DNA of 64,000 bases from Chlorops oryzae (lineage: Eukaryota > Arthropoda > Insecta > Diptera > Chloropidae): NCBI GenBank assembly GCA_020466095.1, contig CM035806.1, forward strand, positions 114,552,950-114,616,949. Direction: 5' to 3'. The notes under the pieces were generated by a model. It did no database searches. It was given only the letters and a program-made list of their open reading frames with translations, and was not told the origin of the DNA. Positions 57,201-64,000 of this stretch are shown piece after piece; within the stretch, counting starts at the first letter, position 1, and every line of letters begins with the position of its first letter. A program made the translations under genes and the position numbers.

Positions 57201-58185
57201 ATACGAAAAATATCAAACTTTTGAAAAATTCCTAAAACTACATTTTGTCATGAAATGAATGTAAAATTGATTTTTTTTTAGAAGGCCAATGAAAACTTAA
57301 CACAAAACTATTTTTATATTCATTTGTAAAGTGGTTTCGTAGTTTGCTGACTTAAGCTTAAGCTAGCAGTACTCATCAAGACCCCAATTTTCTGGAGAAA
57401 CTGTGGGTGGCCACTAAAAATTCTCCTCATGTCGCTTATAAGCCGTAAAAGGCCATGAGATTTAGCGACGCGAACGGTAGTTTAATTGATGAATTTTTGG
57501 GCTTAGGAAATGTAAAATTTCACATATTCTCGAAAGGAAAGTCCCTAGGTTTAAGGAACGAAATTATAACCTACAACAAAATTTTGGAATCTATTAGATT
57601 AAAGTACCTTAGGATTCACGAGCGTACGAAAATTTTGTAACTGCGTGGAAGGGGGGACTAACACCGACAAGCTGCGCGAATCGCATGAAAGACTATGAGT
57701 GGCAGCACCACGAAAACTAAAGCCAAGCGTTTGGTAAGGTTGAAAGTCGAGATCGACGGGAACTTGTCTACGAGCAGCCGAGCCAAGCGGACCGCTTCGG
57801 AAGAAAAATAGCAGAATTCGCCAAACAGCCCGAACCACGCCAAAGGGCAGGAAGACAACAGAAACAACGACCCAACGAAAGGGAAGGAGGATTTACGCTC
57901 GAGTTTCCGGACAGTATTCTGGTGAGTCAGGCTGGTTAAATAAAGAAACTTCACACGTGTTTGCTACCGCGTGCAGTCGTACTCACGTGTGCGCAGTAAA
58001 ATATATTTTGGTTATCAGGACCCAAACCAGTTTCCTCCTCCAGGTGCACTGGCGAGCGATACCGGTTTTTTGCCAGTTTCCGCGTGCAGTCGTACTCTCT
58101 TTCCAAAAAAATCTAGAAGACCCGAACGTGGATAGAGTTCCACTCTGTCACTTCACCGCGCCGCACTGCTGACGCAAAAACGCCA
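57201..58185. other. noncoding, no recognised gene
   Basis: Contains a direct repeat of CCGCGTGCAGTCGTACTC (57968 and 58081, about 113 bp apart) and a GC-richer part (57640-57960) that may be retroelement leader DNA. No protein family recognised. Confidence 0.35.
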
Positions 58186-58375
58186 CTGCGCACAGTGCTT
58201 CGATCCCATACATTCGATGGACAAAAATAGAAAGAAGTGTCGTAGGGCAATGAAATTTGGCACAAGTCCCTAATATGGCTTAATTAAGAAAATTTCTAAG
58301 TTTCATCAAAATTCACCTCACCCACCACCCACCGCCCATATTACCCAAAGTTATTTATGGCTATAAAAATGGATA

Positions 58376-59319
58376 CAGTGAACTCTCGAAAACTCGAACA
58401 CCCACAAACTCGAACCCCCGCAAACTCGAACATTTTTTTTTCACCATTGACTATTCTAAAACTCGAACAAAGTTTGAAGGCTCTAAAACTCGAACAAAAT
58501 TTTCTTCTTGTTTTATGTATTAAAACACAAATCAAAATACGTTTGTTGACATGTGATCATCCCTGTGTACACACGCTCATGTATTTGCCTGTCTTTCTCT
58601 TATTTTGTTTTGGTTGGGCAAGATCCACCGTTAGTTTCGCAAAATTTTTGTGAATCTTTCCACGTTGTTTACGTAGAGCAGTGCGAAACCATTCATGATA
58701 TGAAATAGCCCAGCAGGACAAGTCACGGTGAAACAATCTATGATTTCAGCATGACATTAGAGCCGCAACTCTTCCTGACTTTACACCAACTTTCTAATGA
58801 AAATTACACATAAGCGTCCGTCATAAAAGAACATGTCACGAGTTGGTCATTGAAATTGGAGTAGATATGTATTTTAACTTGAAATGAAAGTAAACAACAT
58901 CCTGTCTCGATAACAATGCCATTGGCATTGCGATGAATAACAGCTTCTCCCGATGACAATATCATTACAATTGCAATTGCGCGAAAAGGCTGTTTTAAAT
59001 GCAGTAGCAATTAAGAAGCGACAATCGAAAATAACTTCTTTTTTTACATAAGCATGTACTTTTCAACAAAAAAATTAAAATAGTTTGAAAAAAGTCTTCG
59101 TTTTTGATTAATTTTAAATTGGAAATGGACTGTAGAAATCTTGAGAAGTTAAAAAGTTTAAGTATATTAAAATTTTCTATCAATATGCGAGTAAAGACTG
59201 AATTTAAGATAAAAAAAACGCATAAATAAACAAAAAATATATGGCGTTCCAAAACTCGAACAATTCGTTAACTTGAACAGTGCCGGTTTTATTCAGTTCG
59301 AGTTTTCGAGAGTTCACTG
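58376..59319. mobile_element. pogo/Tigger-like MITE nested in the Transib element
   Basis: Ends CAGTGAACTCTCGAAAACTC and its complement, each flanked by TA (58374-58375, 59320-59321). AAACTCGAAC recurs five or six times in the left 120 bp and again near the right end, as candidate binding sites. Noncoding. Confidence 0.82.
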
Positions 59320-59696
59320 TATTTTGCCAAAAATTTCTTAAAAATTGGGGGAAGCGTATATACATATGCGATCTTATCAAAAAATAATATTTCCTCCATT
59401 AATTTCGTAAGATTTTTATTACTGTTTTCACGTTCGCGTCTTAAGTCTTTTCGCAGACAGCTCTGTTAAAAAAACGAGAGATAAAGCAAGGAATTAAGAC
59501 TCAATAATCAGCCACATTTTTCTAAAATTGCAACGAAAACCAACGAAGGTAAAGACTTATAAATGCATGCACATTTCATATATTATATATTGAAAAGCAT
59601 TCTTTTTGGCTGCATTTAATAATGTTTATTTACAAAGAAAACTTTAGTATAAATCATGAAAATATACATTTTTAAAATCTAACTTTTTCTTTATTT

Positions 59697-60280
59697 GTTG
59701 GTTCGATAAAAGTCTGATTTTTTCATAACGTATTAGAAGAATATATAAGGTATTAAAAATAGGAATAAAAAACCGTTTTTCCGTATTTTTTTTTTACTCC
59801 ATTAAAGTTTCGATATTTTTTACTATGAAAAAAAAAACTTGTGCCTTTTTCAAGCAGAAAAGCAAAATGATATTAAACTCCTTTGCCTAAAAGCATATTT
59901 TTAATGTACTTCTCATATATTGAAAAAGTTATAACAACAAACCTAAAGTCTGTTAAGCAAGAAATGTATTTCTGGCAATTTCTTGCCAAACAGCTTGAAA
60001 CAAGTGTTTCATAAATCAAGAAAAACGCTTTTGGGAAAAATGATTTTTTTCTCAATTGTTGGTTCGATAGAGGTCTGACTTTTTCATAACTTATTAGAAG
60101 AATATTTATATAATGTATTGAAAATAGGAATAAAAAAAAACCGTTTTTCCGCATTTTTTTTTTACTCCAATAAAATTTTGTAATTTTTGAATATCCAACC
60201 AAAAAATTGTGTTTTTTTTAAGCAAAAAAAACAAAATTACAGTAAGCCCTTTGGCCATAAAGTATATTTTTTAAATTAAG
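59697..60280 (+). repeat. ~361-bp tandem duplication inside the Transib element
   Basis: TGTTGGTTCGATA(A/G)A(A/G)GTCTGA at 59697 recurs at 60058, followed in both units by TTTTTCATAAC, ATTAGAAGAATAT and CCGTTTTTCCG and then T runs. Diverged, so not recent. Confidence 0.75.
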
Positions 60281-60539
60281 TTTGAAGTAATTTCACGAAA
60301 AAATAAATTTTTGACATTATTTTTAGTGAATCGACTTGAGCGAATTATTTTGTTAAAGCAGTTTTGCTTAAAATCTTAGTTGAGCGCCCTCTAGTGGTGA
60401 TATAAAGAGTCAATCCATTAATATTTTTCTATAATTCTATTAGTTGTTTTATTATCTTTCCGAAAATATATATTTCATCAATATATTAAAACAATTATTT
60501 TTTTGGATTTTTGTCTATGGAACGAAGCACTGTGCTGCG

Positions 60540-61459
60540 CCGCGACCCCTTTGCACGTAGATAGGGCCTAGGTAGCGACACTAAACCGTATTATATAAGT
60601 ATACGAACACCAGTATTAGTTGTGTACAAATCTTCATTTCCTTCTAAATCCTCTTCAAATCGTTTCCATTATTATTCTGGTGCGTAAGATGTTGAATATA
60701 AATTGTTTTAGTTGTTTTTTTATGAGCACATGAATTAAGAACTTATGTTATAACCGAAATAAAAGAAGTTAGCTAGGCTCGTTAGAGTTCAGGATTCTGT
60801 AGGTTAGAAGTAAGCCTCTCGCTTTTGAATTGATCCTGGTTAAAGATCTTAAAGAAGTCGACCAATTTCCTGTATTTAGCTTGAGAAAAGCGGATAAAAA
60901 TAATAAATAGGACTTAATGGTTACAAAAGAAAATCTTTTGTGGGTTACTTTTCAAAAAGAAAACATAATATAAATTTTTGTAGGGAACTGCCTTTGGTAA
61001 CTCGGCTGAGTTAATACCCCGCACAGTGAACCCACAAGAATTTTTAGCGCGAAATAAGTACAAAAACTAAAGTGTGACTGCAGTATCAAAAACTATCTCA
61101 TTTGAAAGAGGAATACTCATTTGCTTAGAAAAATTCCAATTTGAGTCAGTTGTATTATTTGGAAGAGTAGGCATTGCATTTATTTTCATTTATTTTGAAT
61201 ATTCTGAAAGCGTGTTTAAAAGTGAACAGTAAGAACTTTATCAATAGATCGGTGCTTTTGTTAATAAGTGTATGTTTTTTTTGGTTGAAACTAATTAATC
61301 ACATACAGGACTTAATATTTATCATGTCTGACAAACTCCATTGTAAGTTTTTGTTTTGTTATAAGTGTAGAACCGGAAATAATAAAAATATTAGTACTCA
61401 ATGTCGAAACAAGAACGTTTACAAATTGTGCAAAAAGCTGCAGGTATTGAAACAATCAC
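60540..61459. other. noncoding, no recognised gene
   Basis: About 0.9 kb without a family match. A 98-codon frame at 61174-61470 has CKFLFCYKCRTGNNK-like text but no identifiable domain. Confidence 0.35.
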
Positions 61460-61610
61460 CCCTATTATGATTGTCGACTACTGATAGAGAATCGAAAAAG
61501 TTCTATCGTCGACTAAAATTATTCATTTTCTAGTATGTGAAAAATTTGAAATTTTTGTCGAAGATAGAACTTTTTCGATTCTCTATCAGTAGTCGACAAT
61601 CATAATAGGG
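61460..61610. mobile_element. 151-bp foldback repeat
   Basis: CCCTATTATGATTGTCGACT at the left is matched by its complement at the right; about 55 bp per arm with a ~45-base loop. No clear target duplication (CAC against CTG outside), so the superfamily is open. Confidence 0.6.
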
Positions 61611-61699
61611 CTGAATGTTTGTTTATTACTTTAAGGTATTTTCTCAACATTAAAAAAAACAATTGCGCTAAGGTCCGTCGTCATTTTTAAACATTTTTT

Positions 61700-62095
61700 T
61701 TAAGCGCGATACACTTTGTGTTAGATTATATTGCATTTACGCAGCCGAGTATTACGTCCAGAAAGACTCGAGGCAGACCATATAAAATTTATACAGAAAA
61801 GATCAGCGTCACCAGAATATTCGATTTAACCATGTCCGTCTGTCTGTCGGTCTGTCGGAATTCAGTTTTTTTATCTTATGAATTGAGCTCTCTTGACGAA
61901 TTTCGGAATGGAGATGCAGTATAACATGGTTAATCTTAAGCTTGAGTTTGGGCTTCAACTAACCCCTTTATCAGGTACCTCTAGTACTAGGGTCTGTTAC
62001 AAAAATTACAGAAACTGCGCTAAAAGCTTTTTTTGGTTGAGATTTTTCAATGAAACTTGAAATTTGAGCTTATAATATAAATTTAACCTTGCTTG
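61700..62095. mobile_element. DINE-type repeat remnant, copy 7
   Basis: Degenerate relative of copy 3: GATCAGCGTCACCAGAATAT, CATGTCCGTCTGTCTGTCGG near 61833 and GTACCTCTAGTACTAGGG near 61975, ending CTTGCTTGTTTTTT. The terminal hairpin is eroded and one internal unit is missing. Confidence 0.6.
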
Positions 62096-62289
62096 TTTTT
62101 TCCAGTATTGACTCATTTAGAGATATTCGAGAAATGGCACTCAAGTAAGGATCTGACAAGAGACATGGCTTGTTATGAGTTGATATCATATATTATCGAG
62201 AAAAAAAAATATTACCGTTGAAGCCAATCTTAAGCCAATTTTAGAAAAATTTGTGGAAAAAAGGCGAAATGCGTTGGAAGAATTGCGGC

Positions 62290-63056
62290 AAACACCGAAG
62301 GAATTTTTTTTCGAAGAATGAAGATTGGTTGAAGAGGCATATAAAATTAGACTAAAAAGAAGACTACACCGCTACATCAGAGCCTGCTATGCAAGGGAGA
62401 CCACACAAACCATTCGAAGAATTATGCAAGAGAAGTCAGCAAATGAAAGTTAAGGAATTGGTGTCAACAACGTGTACCGAAGAACTTTCGTTTGCAACTC
62501 AAGTAAGTTTGAAGAAATGTGGTAAACCAACCAATATAGCCAATATAGTTAAGGACGATACTCAACAAACGTCTTCTAAGCGTGCTAAATCTTAAAAGCG
62601 CGCGTACAAGTCAGCTCAATCTGGCGATCAATACGTGCTGCCTTTGACAGCTGAGGAACCATTAAGTTTGATTATCAGCATAAAATCAAGAAAACATACG
62701 TTCTTAGCTTACAGAGCAGCGGCTGCAATGAAAAGCAGACATTTATCCTGCTTGGAGGAAAGTAGTGTCTGCACAACGGGCGTGTTATTCAGATAAAAAT
62801 TCAATTGCAGTAAATGAACGAGGAGCACAGATTAAATTATAAGATCCTCTGGATCTTACTATTAAGCGAATATGTGATGTGCAAGCGGAAGAAGTTGAAC
62901 AGCTTTCTAATGACAAAATCTATCTGCTTTGTAAATGGGTAATAGATGGAACATCTAGCCAAAGCAACTACAGGAAATTAGAAAAATATTGCACGGATGA
63001 TTCATCTGTACTGGTATGCTCACTAGTGCCTATCCAGTTGAGGGACTTGAACGATG
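62290..63056 (+). pseudogene. RAG1/Transib-like transposase fragment, decayed
   Basis: Pieces in several frames: GRPHKPFEELCKRSQQMKVKEL followed by EELSFATQVSLKKCG (62389-62530), then after stops a segment around 62700-62870, and QAEEVEQLSNDKIYLLCKW then VIDGTSSQSNY, then SVLVCSLVPIQL (62879-63035). The CKW-x2-DG-x-S block followed by a VP-x-QL strand resembles the first catalytic-Asp region of Transib transposases and the CDGMGD region of RAG1. Later catalytic residues are absent; the frame ends where BEL leader DNA begins at 63059. Family assignment comes from motif memory and needs a profile search. Confidence 0.5.
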
Positions 63057-63058
63057 AT

Positions 63059-63474
63059 ACCATTTCATACACACACGGACGTACATACTTACGTGTTTGC
63101 TGGACGCAATAAAGGGTTGATTGCGTTGAGCATCACAGAGACAAACAAACGACGAGACATACCTTACACTGGCGCGAAAGTCATCTTGCTTTGGTCGATT
63201 CTAGTGGCGCTTATTTCTGCCATTGACGAAGATTTGCGATTCGCGTTGCGTTTAACCTTTAATAAATATTTGCTACTTTTGTTTTAATTCAATTGGGGTT
63301 GCAGGTGAGGTGTTGCGAATAAAGGAGGTCTTGCTTTATTCCGATACGCTACGACCGGCATTGGTCGTTCTTATTGGTTGGCTTATGCGACTTAATTTAT
63401 ATTTATAATTTCTCTCAAAGGGTGTCATTGAAGACGACAAATAATTATCAAACCATTTCCGCTAGTACGCTACT
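63059..63474 (+). mobile_element. BEL leader fragment, second copy
   Basis: Closely matches 49480-49890 (CACGGACGTACATACTTACG, TTGGTCGATTCTAGTGGCGC, ATACGCTACGACCGGCATTG). Ends abruptly at CGCTAC where the next LTR begins, so it was interrupted by that insertion. Confidence 0.8.
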
Positions 63475-63710
63475 GTTGTATAAATAAGATAATAACAATA
63501 CTTTGTTATTTATAGATTAATTTATAAGTAACTAATTATAGCTTAAAGCTTTATAACTAACTAAGTGTACCTTAAAGCTAAGCCTATATATATCGATATA
63601 TTGTTATTAACTAAGGGCACCTTAAAGTGAAGTCCACACATATGAATTACTAAGAGAACTTGAAGAAATAAAATAAAAGTCAGTCTGACACTACGACTAG
63701 CAACCAACAT
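63475..63710 (+). repeat. 5' LTR of a Gypsy-like retrotransposon
   Basis: TGTTGTATAAATAAG...GCAACCAACA, about 236 bp. Followed by TATGGTGTCAGGTG, in which TGGTGTCAGG fits a tRNA-Leu-type primer-binding site. A near-duplicate inside (TAACTAAGTGTACCTTAAAG and TAACTAAGGGCACCTTAAAG) suggests a short internal tandem repeat. Confidence 0.6.
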
Positions 63711-63773
63711 ATGGTGTCAGGTGTAAAAACCTAATCAAAAGTGCAGTCGCATTTAAATTAAATCGAAAAAGCA

Positions 63774-64000
63774 ATGTCGACAAATAATTCGACAACAGAA
63801 AGTCAAAAAATTAATGTAAAAAATAAACAGTTTACGCAGTATACAACAGCAATACCGCAAATGAATTTGAAGGTTACGAATTTGTCGGTCACGTGGAAAA
63901 ATTGGATAACCCAATTTAAAATATTTATGCGTGCATCAAACCTTGAGGAGGAGTCAGATTAACGGAAGGTAGCACTACTGTTGCATCACATGGGTTCTGA
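63774..64000 (+). pseudogene. Gypsy gag N-terminus, runs off the window
   Basis: Starts ATG 63774 (MSTNNSTTESQK). The segment VTWKNWITQFKIFMRASNLEEESD followed by KVALLLHHMGS is typical of the N-terminal part of Ty3/Gypsy gag. A TAA at 63960-63962 interrupts the frame, which otherwise continues to the window edge. The rest of the element lies to the right. Confidence 0.65.

Larger units (their letters stand above)
58191..60534. mobile_element. non-autonomous Transib element with RSS-like ends
   Basis: Each end starts CACAGTGCTTCG. The left end is heptamer CACAGTG (58191-58197), 23-bp spacer, nonamer ACAAAAATA (58221-58229). The right end, inverted, is CACAGTG (60528-60534), 13-bp spacer, ACAAAAATC (60506-60514). 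A perfect 5-bp GC-rich duplication CTGCG flanks it (58186-58190, 60535-60539). Transib transposons, relatives of RAG1, have CAC-type ends and 5-bp duplications. The 2344-bp body encodes nothing recognisable and holds a 944-bp pogo-like MITE. Confidence 0.82.

Overview
The window looks like repeat-dense, A+T-rich DNA from an insect nuclear genome, most likely a brachyceran fly (tephritid- or drosophilid-like). The evidence is an irritans-subfamily mariner close to Himar1, six DINE-type Helentron/Helitron-like repeats with CCGTCTGT microsatellites, Penelope, BEL/Pao and Ty3/Gypsy retroelements, and short introns. I found no convincing host gene and no bacterial feature; almost every open frame of any length belongs to a mobile element. 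The species call is inference.

Layout, left to right. 0-10 kb: a hAT pseudogene broken by a foldback P-superfamily (Galileo/1360-like) element, then a DINE, a full-length mariner, a PIF MITE inside a TA-flanked MITE, and a DINE split by a hAT MITE. 10-19.3 kb: decayed Harbinger pieces, a non-LTR reverse transcriptase fragment and an apparently intact hAT element (14304-18211), lying between two inverted copies of one repeat. 19.3-26 kb: mostly noncoding repeats, a TA-flanked element carrying a DINE and a 36-bp remnant element, a piggyBac MITE and another DINE. 26-36 kb: two Penelope-like remnants, a LINE tail, a minisatellite split by a hAT that itself carries a hAT MITE and a DINE, a Gypsy pol pseudogene and a minus-strand LTR. 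36.7-42.4 kb: a pogo/Tigger-like element with long palindromic arms that hosts an apparently intact PIF/Harbinger element (38377-40904), then a hAT MITE. 42.8-48.2 kb: a degenerate LTR pair with a DINE inside, and a Gypsy integrase remnant. 48.4-57.2 kb: a complete but mutated BEL/Pao element with an extra zinc-knuckle ORF after pol. 58.2-64 kb: a non-autonomous Transib with RSS-like ends, a degraded RAG1/Transib-like transposase, a second BEL leader copy, and the start of another Gypsy element that runs off the window.

The most notable items are: (1) the 2.34-kb element at 58191-60534 bounded by CACAGTG heptamers, 23- and 13-bp spacers, ACAAAAAT nonamers and a perfect 5-bp duplication, with a RAG1-like transposase remnant 2 kb away; (2) two DNA transposons with uninterrupted spliced transposase ORFs, perfect target duplications and intact catalytic residues (hAT, 598 aa; Harbinger, 386 aa plus a 268-aa MADF partner); (3) a Himar1-like mariner whose second catalytic Asp is Ala; (4) a BEL element with a GC-rich zinc-knuckle ORF where env would lie; (5) a 36-bp insertion made only of two P-family termini, still flanked by a 7-bp duplication. 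The depth of nesting suggests pericentromeric heterochromatin or a piRNA-cluster-like locus, which the sequence alone cannot prove.
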